A stretch of DNA of 64,000 nt from Tetracentron sinense (taxonomy: Eukaryota > Streptophyta > Magnoliopsida > Trochodendrales > Trochodendraceae), in NCBI GenBank assembly GCA_015143295.1, contig CM026553.1:62001-126000 (forward strand), given 5' to 3'. Below are positions 41,401-54,115 of this stretch, in pieces (the stretch's first letter is position 1; every line of letters starts with the position of its first letter). The notes beneath the pieces were generated by a model that was not told the DNA's origin, searched no databases, and saw nothing but the letters and a program-made list of their open reading frames with translations. The position numbers and the translations under genes were made by a program.

Positions 41401-42600
41401 GATGATGACATAATAATGCAATGAATTGGGACAAAACTCTCTCTCAATAAATAATATTTATCAAAGATTTGACGTAAGCTCCGCCTAAACATATGCATTT
41501 ATTTTAATATAAGAATTTTAATTTATTTGCATAAGGTTTAGTTATCAATCCTAATTATGTAATATCAAGTAATGAGATAAACCAATTTTAGCATTTTGAT
41601 ATCTTTTTTGCATAAGACTTTTAAGCACATAGATCTTATCATATTAAACCAATTATGGGTTTTCGATGGGTTTCATTCCATTACATATTTCTCCCCCTAT
41701 GGCAACATCAAAAAGCATGATCAAGTTGAACCACCAAAGCATTTCAGTCAATATCAAACATTTCAAAGCACAAGACAGACAAAAAAATTTTTTTGTCTAT
41801 TCAGTCGATTAGAAGCTTCATCTGATCGACTGGATAGAACAAAATGAAATAATTTTTCTGTTTTCTTCTAATTCCAATTCCTTTTTTCATTTAACAACAA
41901 ATAAACATTTAAATACTTTATTAAGCATCATTATTCAATACAAATCATATCAAACATGATCATAACCATGTCAAACAAGATAATTAAAATCAATCAGTGC
42001 AAGGATACCAATAAACATATTATCAATCAGGCTTTAAGATATCATACAAATGGTGAACAGAAATGTTCTAATTTCTGAGCTTTTTGGGGCAATTGAATTA
42101 TAATAGCCAGTGAAGATACTAAACACTTACGGCGCCACTCAATTGAACATTTGTGCAATGAAAACATATCATAACATATATAGCATCAATTTAATACTAT
42201 TCAAGCATTGAATTCACATCATCCATGGTCAAATTTCAAATGATAAAATCTATATATCTTTATTACTCTCTTAATCATATCATCAAGCATATATAGAAAG
42301 TCAAACATCAATAATTAAATATCATCCAAATTTCAAGCATTTACATCATATAATTCAAGTATACAAGCAAGAGATTTATTCACATATCATAATTATGCTC
42401 ATTGAGCAGTATTCATCATCTCATATCATATATCAAATATACTTCATTATCATACATAGGCATTCAAAGCATATATCAAACATGATTAAAACATATATCT
42501 TTCAACAATCACAATTCATGCAAAATCATTCTCATAAGGAAATTAATGTAAAATTGACAATAAGCACGTTTCCTTAAGGTGAAACCTATCTAAATGTTTA
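41401..42600. other. Non-coding 3' internal region of E3
   Basis: It is the counterpart of 3453-4680 in E2: AT-rich, no gene. The inverted repeat at 41795-41836 (CTATTCAGTCGATTAG / CTGATCGACTGGATAG) pairs better than its E2 copy if G-T pairs are allowed. Confidence 0.75.
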
Positions 42601-42602
42601 GG

Positions 42603-44290
42603 TTACACCCTTTGGCACCAAAACCATCTTGGGTCCAACAACATTACCTTTGGGAATGCTAGTCCCTTAGGCACCCAAACTTGCCTAACTCTTTTGTTTC
42701 CAACAAAAGTACACATATTTTTTGTAGAGCAAAGGGTAAAAAAGTTTTCATAATATTTTTGTTTAATATTAGCATTATAGCCTAATCCAGCCTTATTAAA
42801 CACACACTCTTGGTTTATTAGCAACATATTTAGCCTTTTTTGTCTTATAGAGAAATTTGATAGTGTGCTAGTCAAATTTTGAACTTTAACATTTAAAGAT
42901 TCACATTTATTGCATGCAATAGTTGATACTTGAGATTTTTGAGAGATATTTTCTTTTTCACTTAACACAATCTCATTCCCTTTTACTAATTTATCATTCT
43001 CATTTAGTAGGTATTCATTTTCACTTGAGATTGATAAATTTTCCTTTTTAAGAGTCTCATTTTCTTCTCTTAGAAACTTATCTTCATTTTACACAAATTC
43101 AAGTTTATTTTGACAAGAAGTACTTTCTTTCTTAAGCATTTTAATTTTATATGACATTTTTTTATAATTTTCATAAACTTCATCAAATGCATCTTGAAGT
43201 TCATCAAAAGATAAAGAGTTATCTTGGGAAGAGTGTACATCATCCTCATGGACCATGACGCATAAATTGGCCTTTTCTTCCTCACTTGAGGTAGCATCCG
43301 AACTTCTATCGGAGTCATCCCAAGTCATGGCTTTCATTGCTCTTCTCTTGTAGATATATCATTTCTTGTGTAGGGGGCACTCCGGTTTGATATGATCGGG
43401 TGTTTTGCACTTGTAACAAATCACATCTTTCCCTTCATCACTTGATTTGTTCTTCTTGCATTTAATGATTTTCTTTTCAAATTCTTTTATGAAGACCATT
43501 TTCTTGATATTCTTCTTATGTATCAAGAACCTTGTGAATTTCTTGGCCATCTTCTCAATCTCCTCTACTTCACTACCGATATCGCTTTCTTCATTGTAGT
43601 AGGAGGATTTTCAGGTGTGACTCTTCTTGGATATAGGCTCTTCATCCATTTGCTCCCTCATAATGACTTCATGAGTCATTAGAGATCCAAGTAGCTCGTC
43701 CATGGATAGAATTGTGAGGTCCTTAGCTTCTTCAATGCCCGTTACCTTTGTAGCTCATTCCTTTGGTAGAGATCGGAGAATTTTTCTTATATTTTCTGCA
43801 TTTGAATAAACTTTGCCAAGAGATTTTAGCTCATTAATAATGTTAGTAAATTTATCAAACATAAAGGCAAGAGGTTCATTTTGCTTTATTTTAAATATTT
43901 CATATTTGTGAACCAACATGCTAATTTTTTGTTCTTTAACATGGGTGGTTCCCTCAAAAGTAATTTGGAGTTTATCCCAAGTTTCCTTAGTCGAGTCACA
44001 AGCCGAGACTCTATTAAATTCTTGAGGACTCAATGCGCAATAGAGATTGCTTATATCCTTGGCATTGAGTTTAATATGTTTAATATCGGCTTCCGACCAT
44101 TCATCCTATTCTTTAGGAATTTGAATTTCATTAACAATTTTTGAGGGGATGTGGGGACCATTTATTATAATTTTCCAACAATGATAATCTAAAGCTTGAA
44201 TGAAATACATCATTCTTACTTTTTAATAAGCATAATTTTGACCTTCGAACAATGGAGGTCTAAGGGTAGATGGGCCTTCTCCTAGGGAAG
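42603..44290 (-). pseudogene. Degenerate Copia Gag of E3
   Basis: Pieces in order are 44290-43755 (TLRPPLFEG, then ETWDKLQITFEGT, LRSLPKE and a stop), about 43740-43550, 43550-43359 (intact knuckle CYKCKTPDHIKPEC), 43337-43089 (WDDSDRSSDATSSEEEKANL then coiled coil) and 42968-42603 (coiled coil, CNKCESLNVKVQNL, VRQVWVPKG and a VPKG-type end). Compared with E2 the knuckle is intact and the stops differ, so the two copies decayed separately. No methionine precedes TLRPP in frame, so the start codon is lost or lies in damaged sequence near 44310. It ends where pol would begin in a full Sirevirus. Confidence 0.8.
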
Positions 44291-44362
44291 TTGTGTATAT
44301 ATTATTTATTTTTGGAAAAGAATCTTTTCTCTAAGATGGTTAAATCTAAGTATAGAGACCTA

Positions 44363-44376
44363 GGCTCTGATACCAA
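44363..44376 (-). other. Primer-binding site of E3
   Basis: The minus strand contains TGGTATCAGAGC just inside the 5' LTR, as in E2. Confidence 0.88.
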
Positions 44377-44413
44377 TTGTTGCCCAGGTTATGGACCCTA
44401 GAGGAGGGGTGAA

Positions 44414-45116
44414 TGTAACACCCCGAATATTTTGGCATGTATTAAAACCTTAAAGTCATTTTCTTGAGTTATAGGTTGGATTTCCAAAGTCAACTCTATT
44501 GAAAATCCGGGTTACTGAACTCCATTACGGATCAGTTAACTTTAGTGGTAATTTGATCCATAAATAAAGTAGAATTGGGAAATTCTAAAACACCAAAAAG
44601 TTTCCTTTTCAAATGAAAAATCCAACGCAAGTTGAATCATCAAAATCTGACGAATAAGTCAAAAGTTATGGCTAAATTACGAAAACGAGAAAATCTGGAA
44701 ATTTCTGCAATAGTTACGAACGATTGTCCAGACCCTACGAACGATCGTAGGTGAAGGTACGATCGATCGTAGAAAACTTACGATTGATCGTGGAATCTCA
44801 TAAATGGGCAAAAATCTCGGTAACTTTTACGATCGATCGTGGAAACTTACGACCGATCGTAGAATATTTACGATCGATCGTAGATATGCTACGATCGATC
44901 GTAGATCGCGAACCCAGAATTTTAATTCGTGATTTTTAGGGTTTCTTCTCTTTGCTTATAAATAGAGGGCCTCTTGGGGGATTATGGTTTACCCTAAACC
45001 TAAAGGAGACCTAAGAGAGATTAGAGAAGAAGAAGAGAAGAAGGAGAGACTTGGGGATTTGCCAAGAGGGATTTTGGAGCAAGATCAAAGGGAGATCAAG
45101 GGAACTCAAAGCTTGA
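44414..45116 (+). repeat. LTR B (Tekay type), first part
   Basis: It starts TGTAACACCCCG, inserted in the E3 5' LTR. It holds the conserved box (44621-44672), a palindrome cluster (44714-44904), a TATA box CTTATAAATAGAGG (about 44955-44968) and a purine-rich leader. It is cut at 45116 by element A and resumes at 63522. The far end is outside the window, so I cannot tell a solo LTR from a full element. Confidence 0.85.
44714..44904. repeat. Palindrome cluster in LTR B, core CTACGATCGATCGTAG
   Basis: About eight copies or variants are seen, including TTACGAACGATTGT, CTACGAACGATCGTAG, GTACGATCGATCGTAG, TTACGATTGATCGTGG, TTACGATCGATCGTGG, TTACGACCGATCGTAG, TTACGATCGATCGTAG and CTACGATCGATCGTAG. 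The last lies 53 bp before the TATA box. Confidence 0.9.
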
Positions 45117-45618
45117 TGTAGAGACCCGAATTTTTTTCATGTCTTTATTGCAATTATTAGGGGTATTATAGTCCTTGTGATTTTTTAATGTTTATGTATT
45201 TATATCTAATTGGTGTAGTGTGATCAGGGCTTAATCAAACTTGTAAGCAAAGAGATGTCATATCACACCTTGACCTTTAGGAAGCTCTAGTTTTGGCACC
45301 GTTTATTAGAATTGAGTGATTCTTGAACTATTAGAAAGGTATTGGAACTCTCTTCGAGGTTCATGTTTAATGTTTTTTTATATTTTTGGTCTAAGCTAAG
45401 TCAAAAGGCGGGTTTTTCAATGTCTTGTCCGATGGAATTGCAGATCAGTCAACTTTGGGGACTTTTGGTCCATAATTGAAAGGGAATTTGAAAATTCTAA
45501 AATGCCAAAAATGTTCATTTTCGAAAGACGAATCCAACGCAAGTTGAATCGTCGAAATCCGACGATCGAGTCAAAAGTTATGGCCGAAACAGTAAAACGG
45601 GTTAAAAATCTGTAGAAC

Positions 45619-45831
45619 ACCGATCACTAGGGATCGATCGATACAAAACCGATCGCTCGGTTAGAAGTAGCGATCGATCAGTCCAAAACTGATCGATCGG
45701 TATCTATTGACTGGTCCAAAATTTTGTATGGAGAAAATTTCCAGAGAGTGTTTTTGACCGAGAGCTCGGTCAGAAACACCGATCGATCGGTTGAGAACCG
45801 ATCGATCGGTCATAACCACCGATCGCTCGGT
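45619..45831. repeat. Palindrome cluster in the A 5' LTR, core ACCGATCGnTCGGT
   Basis: Nine or so copies occur, including AACCGATCGCTCGGTT, AGCGATCGATCAGT, AACTGATCGATCGGT, ACCGAGAGCTCGGT, ACCGATCGATCGGT (twice) and ACCGATCGCTCGGT. They end 65 bp before the TATA box. Confidence 0.9.
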
Positions 45832-46443
45832 CCTTCGTATTTTTTTAGAATTTCAGTAAGGGCTTTTTGGTCTTTTGATCCTCAACCCTTGGGGCTATAA
45901 ATAGGGATCTTATTTCGGGGTATTAGAATACTCTACGTATTTCTAACCTAATTTGGCAAAAAGGGAGAGAAAACCTAGGATTTTGAGAGAGGGATTTCTT
46001 GGAGAAGAAGAAGATAGCTTGGGTATCACTAGGAAAGCTTGGAGATCATCCTCAAAGCTTCCCCAAATCATCTTGGGAGCGATTTGGATCCAAGGGAAGG
46101 ATCCTTAGGGTCGATAAACTCTCTAACTCAACCCTATTATTGATGTTTTGTGAATATTGGTATAATGTAAATGATAGAAATGGAGATTGATTATGTTTTT
46201 CCCTAATTATATATGGATTAAGCTTGTTAGAGATAGAATTAGGTTTATATTATGGATGGATTGAATAGAGGAAGGGAAATACTATGCAGGATGGGATGAA
46301 TGTATGGATGTGGATCATGTTTGAGTTGTGGGGATGGATTATTGTGTTATGGAATGTTAAAAATGGGAAAGGGCAAAGTATCCATAATTAACGCACTCAA
46401 GGTGTTTGTTGACATGCTTATATGATGCTATTTTTTTTTTTTT

Positions 46444-46681
46444 AACTAAATCCCTCAGAAGGAGTGGGGGGTTTGGCAGACCCCTACCTGTTTATTAAAA
46501 ATAAAAATCATGGGGGGGACATAAACCTTACCCCTACAAACGACCAACCAAAGAGAAGGGGGGGACATAAAACCTTACCCCTACTCCACGACCAACTAAA
46601 GAGGGGGGATGAATCCACCCTAAACAAACAAATACAAAGCATGGGGGGGACATAAACCAAAACCCCAGCCAAAAGACCAAC
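46444..46681 (-). repeat. LINE 3' UTR repeat with G/C runs
   Basis: GGGGGGGACATAAACC-type units occur three times, with CTTACCCCTAC between them. On the plus (antisense) strand there are five G-runs within about 190 bases. Confidence 0.75.
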
Positions 46682-49600
46682 TTACAATCTGATATTAAAT
46701 AAAGATGCTCTATCTGTGTTCATCATGCCTTTAATAGGCATAGGACAATCACTGATTAAATTGAAGGTTTTATCGTCCTGATTTCTACAAGCTTCTTTGG
46801 ATAGATAATCAGCTATCTGGTTGTTTTCACGGTATGTGTGTTGAAACACCAAGTTACATTTATACTTCAAGTTTATAATCTTCTTCCACCAGTACCAGGT
46901 TTTCCATGGGGGCTCTAAGATACCATTAACAACATCAATAATAATTTTAGAATCACTTTCCACAATGATGTTGGATAATCCCAACTCCTCACATAGTAGA
47001 CAACCGTCCCAAACTGCCCTTATTTCAGCAATAGTGTTGGATTTCATCTCATAGAATTTGTAGTAGGCTATAATCATCTTTCCATTTGAATCCCGAATAA
47101 TACCGCCTCCTCCACTAACCCCAGTATCACCATTAGCTGCTCCATCAGTATTTAATTTAAACCAACCTGGGGATGGACTGATCCATTTAGTAAGAATGGG
47201 CCTTTTAAGTTTAGGATTGATTGGGATGATATCAAAATAGGCACATAAATTCACCTCTTCTGAATTTAAATCCTTAGTAAATTTCCACACTTTAGCAGCC
47301 CCTGTCACGCCTTCATTTATTCTTCTCAGGATATCCTTGAAATTCCTCTTGAAGTTATCATGTCTCGAAGCATTCCGAAACAGCCAAATCTCCCAACAAA
47401 TGTAAGCCGGCAAAACAGTGCAAAGAAATCCCATCATTGATCCATTTTTATTACCTTGGAAGATTCTCATTAATCTAGTTTGAATAGTATCCTCCTCAAA
47501 AATCTGAATATTCAAGGCAAAACCCACTCTACTCCAAATCTTCTTAGCGATCTCACCTTGGCAAAAAAGATGAGATAATGATTCTCTATTAGGAGTATAA
47601 CAACATTCGCACTTACTTGACAGAGATATTCCTTTATCTTGGACTCTTAAGTCTACCGAAATGGCATTGTGAAAAATTTTCCAGATAAGAATAGAGATTT
47701 TTTAAGGAATAGCCTCATTCCAAATACATTTAGCCTATCTAACTTTATGAGAAGTTTCGCGAACACATTCCTAACTAGATTCAAAGGAAAATTTTCCTGA
47801 GCTTTCTTTAGTCCATATGATTTTGTCAGCATGATGAGATAAAGTAATAGAGTGATTATTTATCTCCTGCATCACTCTAGTGGGAAGGATAACTAAATCT
47901 TCAGCCCGCCACCTGCCTCTGTTCCAGCTATCTCTGATCATAGGGAAAGTTGTTGGACATTCTGTAGCCAAATCAATTAAAGGAGTATCCTCATACCAAA
48001 TGTCAAACCAGAAATTTGTATCTTCACCATTTCCTATCAACCATTTACAATTAATCAAAGTTTTTTTGATCCATCGGCCAATCTCTAACCATGTTCTATT
48101 GCCCTTGAGGAGGTTGTCTATCATCCAGGGATGGTTATTCTTCAAATACTTGCTTTGAAAGTAATTACTCCAAATACTTTTTTCAGATATGATTTTCCAT
48201 GCCATCTTCATTCTGAACGCGTGCGCCACTTCCCCAAGTTTCCGAATACCCAAACCACCTTCATCGAGTGGTTTAGCTATTTTGTTCCAAGAAATCCAAT
48301 GAGCTCTATTGTTTCCCAAAGAGTCATTCCAGAAAAACGAAGCAAACATACTTTCCAGTCTATTAATAACTCCCTTAGGAATATTGGATCCCATCAAACT
48401 ATAAATTGGCAAAGAAGAGAGAATAGACTTTAAAAGAACAAGCTTCCCTCCATTAGACAAATGTTTACCCTTCCAACCTTCAATTTTTCTTCGGACTTTG
48501 TCAATAATATTATCAAAGTAGCTGATTTTCATATGACCAATGAAGATGGGTATACCCAAGTACCTGAACGGAAACATGCCGGTTTCAATTCCACTGGAGT
48601 TAATCAGCCTTCTCTTGTCCCTTTCAGAATTATTCTTCGCTACATACATAGCACTCTTCTGTTTATTTATTCTTTGCCCTGATGCTGATTCATATTCCGA
48701 TAAGAATTTGAATAGTTGGGTGATAGATCTCTTCTGCCCATTACAAAAAATAAGAGTGTCGTCCGCAAAAAGTAAATGAGAAATAGGAATAGCATTTCTC
48801 GATGTCCTGAAGTACCCCACCTTCTTATCAGCAAAATTAATTTTCAGCCCTCTGCTAAGCACCTCTTCAGCCAGAATGAATAAAGCCGGGGAAAGAGGGT
48901 CTCCTTGGCGTAATCCACGAGAAGACTGAAAAAATCCATGCAATTTTCCATTAAGAATAACCGAGAAAAAAGGGGAAGTGATGCAACCTTTAATTAGCTT
49001 TAAGAAATTTTCGTTAAATCCAAATTTCTTCAAAACTAATAGGATAAAATCCCATTCCATTCTATCGTATGCTTTGGCCATATCCAGCTTAAAAATCACA
49101 TTTCCTCCTCTTATTTTCCTATTAATGTGCGAAGTCATGTCTTGAGCCATAGAAATATTATCCACAATGTTTCTTCCTTTGACAAAAGCAGACTGTTCTT
49201 CTGAAATTAATTTTGGCAATATCAGACCCAATCGGTTAGCAATAACCTTTGCTATAATTTTGTAGAAAACATTGCAGAGACTGATTGGTCTATAATCTCC
49301 AAAAGTAACTGGGTTCGCAGTTTTTGCTATCAAACATAGCAATGTAGCATTTACAGCTCTCGGAATGAATCCATTATGAAAAAAATACTGAATCGCATCA
49401 ACTAGATCCTCTTTAATAATATCCCAACAATGCTGAAAAAACATAGCCGAAAAACCATCAGGACCTGGAGCACCTGATTTCTGAATCTCGAACACCACTT
49501 TCTGGATTTCTTCTATATCTGGAATTTTACAAAGTTTAGCATTCTCCTCTTCTGAAACAAGGGAAGGGATACATTCCACAATACTATCAGCCCCTGAAAT

Positions 49601-50824
49601 CCCTTCTGAAAGTAAATTTTTCTGAAAAAAGTGAACTGCTTCCCTGCCTTTATCTTCCTCTTGAGTCAACAAGTTTCCATTACTATCATGGATAGAATGC
49701 ACCATGTTTCTTTTACGATTATGTAGATAAATTGAGTGGAAAAACTTTGTATTTTTGTCCCCTTCTTTAAGCCAATGCTCACGGGATTTTTGTTTCCAAA
49801 ACATTTCTTCCATATCTAAGAAATCTTTCAACTTTGATTTAGCACTGCATAACTCCAAGTGGCCCTCATCCGTCCAGTTGATTTGCATATGGTTTTCCAG
49901 TTCTTCCACTTTACTTTCATGAGCTCTCAGATTAGCAAAGATATTTCCAAATTTATTCCTGTTCCAAGCAGATAACTCTACTTTAAGAAATTTTAATTTC
50001 AAAAAGAAAGAAAGAATAGGGTTACCTGGTTTTTCCGCTTTCCAACTTTCTTTCACTATATCCATGAAACCTGCATTCTTTGTCCACATGTTTTGAAATT
50101 TGAACGAAGATGGGGATCTTCTTAGATTACAAGCAGCTTCAATTAGGAGAGGAGCATGATCCGAAGGACTTTGAGGAAGGTGAGTAATAGTGGTCTGCCA
50201 GAACACATCAAGCCAAGCTGAGTTGAATAGCACTCTATCCAGCCTTGCCCAAATGCAATGAGCTCTGATACGATCATTGCACCACGTGAACCTGTTCCCT
50301 AAAAAACCCCCATCAATCAAACCACATTGGGAAATCATACTATTAAACTCATCAATCGCATTTAGAGCCGGACTTCTGCCTCCTTTTTTTTCCTCCACAT
50401 TACATACAACATTAAAATCGCCCCCTATAATCCAAGGATAAGATTTATCGGAACTTAAAATTTGCAATTCCTCCCATAATTGCCTCCTTTCCAATCTATC
50501 ACATGAAGCATAAATAAAAGAAAATTTAACCGGATTCGTACCTCCCTCCGCAAGAACCATCGAAATACATTGGCGAGATTTCTGAATGGAGAACACTGTA
50601 ATTTTATCCTTCCAGAACACCCGAATTCTGCTACCATCACCATCATTTTCTGTATGGTTTTTGAAACCCATATCACTACCATATCTATCTCGAAACTTTA
50701 AATTTTTTTTCGGGTCTAGAATCGCTACTAAAGAAATGTTTTTCTCCGTTATCACTGATTTCAATCTTCTACGGGAATTTGTGTTGCCCGCTCCACGAAT
50801 ATTCCATATGATTGTACTAAACAT
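46682..50824 (-). pseudogene. LINE ORF2: endonuclease, reverse transcriptase, RNase H, with three stops
   Basis: The ATG at 50824 overlaps the ORF1 stop (ATGTTTAG). The first 1,017 codons are open. The endonuclease (residues 1-230) has WNIRGAGNTNSRRRLK, GGDFNVVCNVEEKKGGRSP, ARLDRVLFN and SPSDHAPLL. The RT (about 460-720) has GPDGFSAMFFQHCW, YRPISLCNVFYKIIAKVI, KLDMAKAYDRMEWDF, LRQGDPLSPALF and the catalytic LFADDTLIF. A zf-RVT region follows. TAG at 47771, TAG near 47735 (probably TGG before) and TAA near 47702 (probably CAA) interrupt it. The same frame then continues to 46682 with an RNase H: KLNTDGAANGDTGVSGGGGI, TIAEIRAVWDGC, VESDSKIIIDVV and NNQIADYLSKEA, keeping the acidic residues. ORF2 would nick DNA and copy the LINE RNA at the target. 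Confidence 0.95.
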
Positions 50825-52469
50825 GATTAGATAATTGAGAATTAGCTACATATCCTGCTCTGGACTTCGATCTTGTTATTCTCGTCACCGCTTTTGGACT
50901 AGTTTCCTCTACCACATTGCTTGAATGATTAATGGGATAGCTCTTTAACCACACTGATTCAGCAATTTTCTTGGAGAACACCTTGCAACTTTGTAGGAAC
51001 TCCTCTTTATTCTGGTCCATTTTGCTTCTGCCCTTCTTGGAATCCGATCTATTCCCAACTTCATTTGTACTCTTTATTGGCACCTCTTCTTCCTTGGAAC
51101 ACCATCCCCTCTTTGGTTGTTCAAATTGTATTGCCTCAAGTAGATTTAGCATATCTTGGTTATTAACATTACCCTCTCCGACCTCAGCCTCTAGCCCATG
51201 ATTTACAAGAACCATGTGATCATTTGGTCCAGGTCTTATCAAATTATCTTGAGTCTGATCGGATATTTTGGTTCCCAAGTGTTTGAGAATTGGAACTTCC
51301 AATGCAGACTCTTCTTCTCCAATTGATTTATGCTCCTTCCTTTGGTTATCCTTCTCTTTTTCAACTTCTGAAACTTCAGTGCCATCAGTATCTTCTTCAT
51401 TCCTTTGAATGCAATCTTTCTTATTCAGATTCTCTTCTATTAATATGAGATCGCAGCTGTGATTTAACGAGGGATCTCCATCTTTCTCTTCCCTTTCCTG
51501 ATCACCACTCAGAACCACCTCTAAATTCTTTATTATTGGCCTCTGAATTTCTGTAGCATCCTTCTTTCCGAACACTTTTTCAACCCATCTCTTGGTATTA
51601 TTCTTTTGGTTTGGAACAGCTTCCTCGACTGATTTTCCAGATTTTTTCTTCTCCCTTGCTGCTCTTTTGTAATTCCGTTTCTCATCACTTCTGCACTCTT
51701 CACTGCTATGCCCGATCTTCTGACATCTTTCGCAAATAATATATAGGTTCCTTTTCGTACAGAATTTGTTGCCATCTACCCGAAGTATTCAGCCCTAACC
51801 AGAACCTATCAATTTTAGGTTTGGAAGCATCTATTTCCACGCACATCCTGGCCATACTTGGCCTCGATAGAGTTTTGGTTGGCCCATCTACCTTCAGCAC
51901 TTTCCCACGATACTACCAATGGCCTTCAGGTCCTTCGGATTGAAAAAATTGATAGGTAGCCCCGGCAATGTTATCCATATGGGAACCACCGTAGGTTCTG
52001 ATCCTGCAAGAAAAAAGGGTGTCCATTTGATAAACCGCACAAGCTGTCCCTCCATATAAACAAACTCTTTGATCCAAACTGATAGGAAATCAGCTTCTGC
52101 TTCAAATCTTATTAGCATGTGCCTCTCGTCCAGAATCCCTACAGCAATTCCTGACTTAGTGTGGATCGATTCTCTTATGAATTCTATTAATGCTTCAATC
52201 GAAGAGCGCCCAAACATGAATTTGGCAATCAAAACGTGTTGGAAAATTGCTGCAGAAGAGTTGATTTCTTCGGTTGAATAGAAAAGCGCTGGTTCTCCTT
52301 GATATGATGAAGTCTTCTTAACTTCAGTTATGGATTCAAAGCTGAAATCAACTGGATGAGATACTCCATTACCCGATCTGGAGATGTTTCCAACAACAGA
52401 CGCATAGGTTTTACCTTGCTGATCCGGTGGCCTTGGTGGGGATCTCCCTCTCATTGGGGCGGCTGCCAT
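50817..52469 (-). pseudogene. LINE ORF1: DUF4283 and zinc-knuckle RNA-binding protein, two frameshifts
   Basis: From the ATG at 52469 the frame reads MAAAPMRGRSPPRPPDQQGK, then DUF4283-type motifs LIAKFMFGRSSIEALIEFI, LIRFEAEADFLSVWIKEFVY and PIWITLPGLPINFFNP. At about 51901 one base is missing within GGAAAGTGC. The next segment (51900-51740) continues in another frame with VDGPTKTLSRPSMARMCVEI and RFWLGLNTSGRWQQ. A second shift near 51735 restores the first frame, where the knuckle CERCQKIGHSSEEC and a charged tail (51575-50817) follow. ORF1 normally binds LINE RNA to form the particle. Everything else is in order, so the breaks are probably post-insertion. Confidence 0.88.
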
Positions 52470-53263
52470 GAAACCCTAGAGAGTTGCACGAAAAACCTTG
52501 CTAACTTACACCACAAAAGTAAAACTTGCTATGATGCTATTGATTATTACTATTGATTATTAATAAAATAAGTTAAATGGATAATTATTGTTGTTATGAT
52601 AAATTATGCCCTATTCTCTTGTATGGTGATAGGCATTTGGGTAGGCCAAACCTTAGAGGAAAATCCTCCACGTTGGGAATTCTCTAACTAGGGAGATGTA
52701 ACCTAGCGGAGTTTCCTAATGGAAGATTGGAATTTAAGGGATGACTTATTTGAATTCCAATCACGACACTCAAGCGCACGTGCACTCGCATGGTAAGTAT
52801 TCAAGTCTCAAGAGTCCACTTGTCTCACAAGCATGCATGCATTGGATACGAACATGTTACGAATTATGCTATCTAAGAATGATCCCCCACTACGAACATC
52901 CACTCTACGCGTTGTTGCATTCATGTTATGCTATGAAAGAATGATCCCCCATTACCGAACATCCACTCTATGCGTTGTCGAACACTATGAATTATGCGTT
53001 GCTGGGACAAAATACTATGATTATGCGTTGTGGGGACAAACACACTATGAATCATGCATGTATGAGTCTATGCATATGTTAAGTTAAGTTCATGGATAAG
53101 AATTTCACAAGTACAGAGTCAAGATGATGTTATGACATGTTATATGCTCCGCACTCTGATTATGTCTATTTTACGTGAAAGTATTATGATTAAGCATCGA
53201 TAAACTAAGTTAGGATATTATTATTGCTCATGCTATTTTATGTTGTTGTTAGTTTGTTTATCC

Positions 53264-53284
53264 ACTGAGTATTCCATGCTCAGT
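53264..53284 (+). repeat. Conserved hairpin of Tekay LTRs (A 5' copy)
   Basis: Arms ACTGAGTA / TGCTCAGT flank loop TTCCA. The basal pair is A-T here and G-C in G, S1 and D. Confidence 0.85.
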
Positions 53285-53306
53285 CGACCTGTCATTGTCT
53301 TCAGGT

Positions 53307-53408
53307 TTAGGAGGAGAGTCGTGGACCGAGGAGGTGTACGCCGAAGAAGAGGGAGAAGGTGAGTTTCCTGAGGGGGAGGCTAGGGATTTTGATAGTCATC
53401 CCTATTGA
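53307..53408 (+). other. Acidic mini-ORF segment in the A 5' LTR
   Basis: Just after CTTCAG/GT the frame reads LGGESWTEEVYAEEEGEGEF, PEGEARDFDSHPY and stops at TGA 53406. The 3' LTR copy (63119-63220) differs by four amino-acid changes and no silent change that I noticed. Confidence 0.55.
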
Positions 53409-53704
53409 GTAGTTTAGTGTAACGACCCCAAAATCCTACTAAGGCTAAAATAGGACTTTGGAATCGTCACATTCACTTAACTTGCTTAAAACCATGCATA
53501 CAAGGCTATTACACAAGTCTCCAAAAATGAGAGTAATAAAATTCCGATATATATAACCCAAACCAACTAAATAACACGAGTCTATAGTCAACAAATACAA
53601 CTCACTCTAAACCAAAGAGTCTGATACACAACTAGAAAGAAATCAACTGAGATACATCCTCCAAAGGTCAAATACAAAACTCTCTCAATGAAAAGAAATG
53701 TAAA

Positions 53705-53818
53705 CTAAGAGGTGTAGCCACCCAAGTCTCTGGCTCCCTCCTCAGAAGGCTCACCTTCACCTCCTTCCTCTGTGTATGCTTCCTCAACCCACGGCTCTGC
53801 CGTGTACTCCTGCCCTAA
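53705..53818 (-). other. Acidic mini-ORF segment in S2, unbroken
   Basis: The frame reads LGQEYTAEPWVEEAYTEEGG, EGEPSEEGARDLGGYTS and ends in TAG. It has 37 codons after the acceptor-like site and no internal stop. It shares PWVEE-Y-EE and ARD with the other copies. Confidence 0.55.
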
Positions 53819-53839
53819 ACCTGCCAAGACAAAGTCCGG

Positions 53840-53859
53840 CTGAGTACAAAGGTACTCAG
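53840..53859 (-). repeat. Conserved hairpin of Tekay LTRs (S2 copy)
   Basis: Arms CTGAGTAC / GTACTCAG are perfect and the loop is CTTT in sense. The loop sequence differs from the other copies while pairing is kept and extended. Confidence 0.85.
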
Positions 53860-54115
53860 TGTATATAAAATCCAACCAACAATAATGATATACCTGCACT
53901 TAGTCAGAAACATATCCAATAGCATAGTAACATAATCAAAGTGCGGAAGAACGTGTGCGCATATACATCATATCATCACCTTGACTCGTGTACTTGTGAG
54001 AATCTTAGACTTAGAAAACCATACACTTATGAGGTACTGATGCTTACAAGACCACGTGCTTGTGAGATGCTTATGCTTATGCTTATGCACTTATTCAGAT
54101 CATACAAGGATGAGA

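Larger units (their letters stand above)
37077..44413 (-). mobile_element. E3: second gag-only Sirevirus-type element, interrupted twice
   Basis: The 3' LTR (37077-41386) starts TGTTACCCAGG on the plus reading and holds solo LTR S1. The internal region (41387-44377) and the beginning of the 5' LTR (44378-44413) follow, where LTR B breaks in. The remaining 5' LTR should lie beyond the window. LTR length without S1 is about 2,132 bp, against 2,124 in E2. The internal part mirrors E2 base by base in layout, again with no pol. Confidence 0.85.
46432..52529 (-). mobile_element. Full-length plant L1-type LINE (6.1 kb), with broken ORFs
   Basis: It is flanked by the perfect 11-bp duplication TATGATGCTAT (46421-46431 and 52530-52540). 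Its 3' end is a poly(A) tail, seen as a T-run at 46432-46443 on the plus strand. The 5' UTR is very short, about 60 bases before ORF1. ORF1 and ORF2 overlap by 8 bases. Its 3' UTR (46444-46681) holds a short repeat with ACATAAACCTTACCCC and five G-runs of 6-8 on the plus strand. Insertion follows target-primed reverse transcription (established for L1). Confidence 0.95.

Noticed and set aside
45999-46190. 63-codon frame MEKKKIAWV... in the A LTR (also 61916-62107) as a gene
   Set aside because: It is present in both LTRs because they are copies, spans the donor-like site and has no match in other LTR families. I keep it only as leader sequence.
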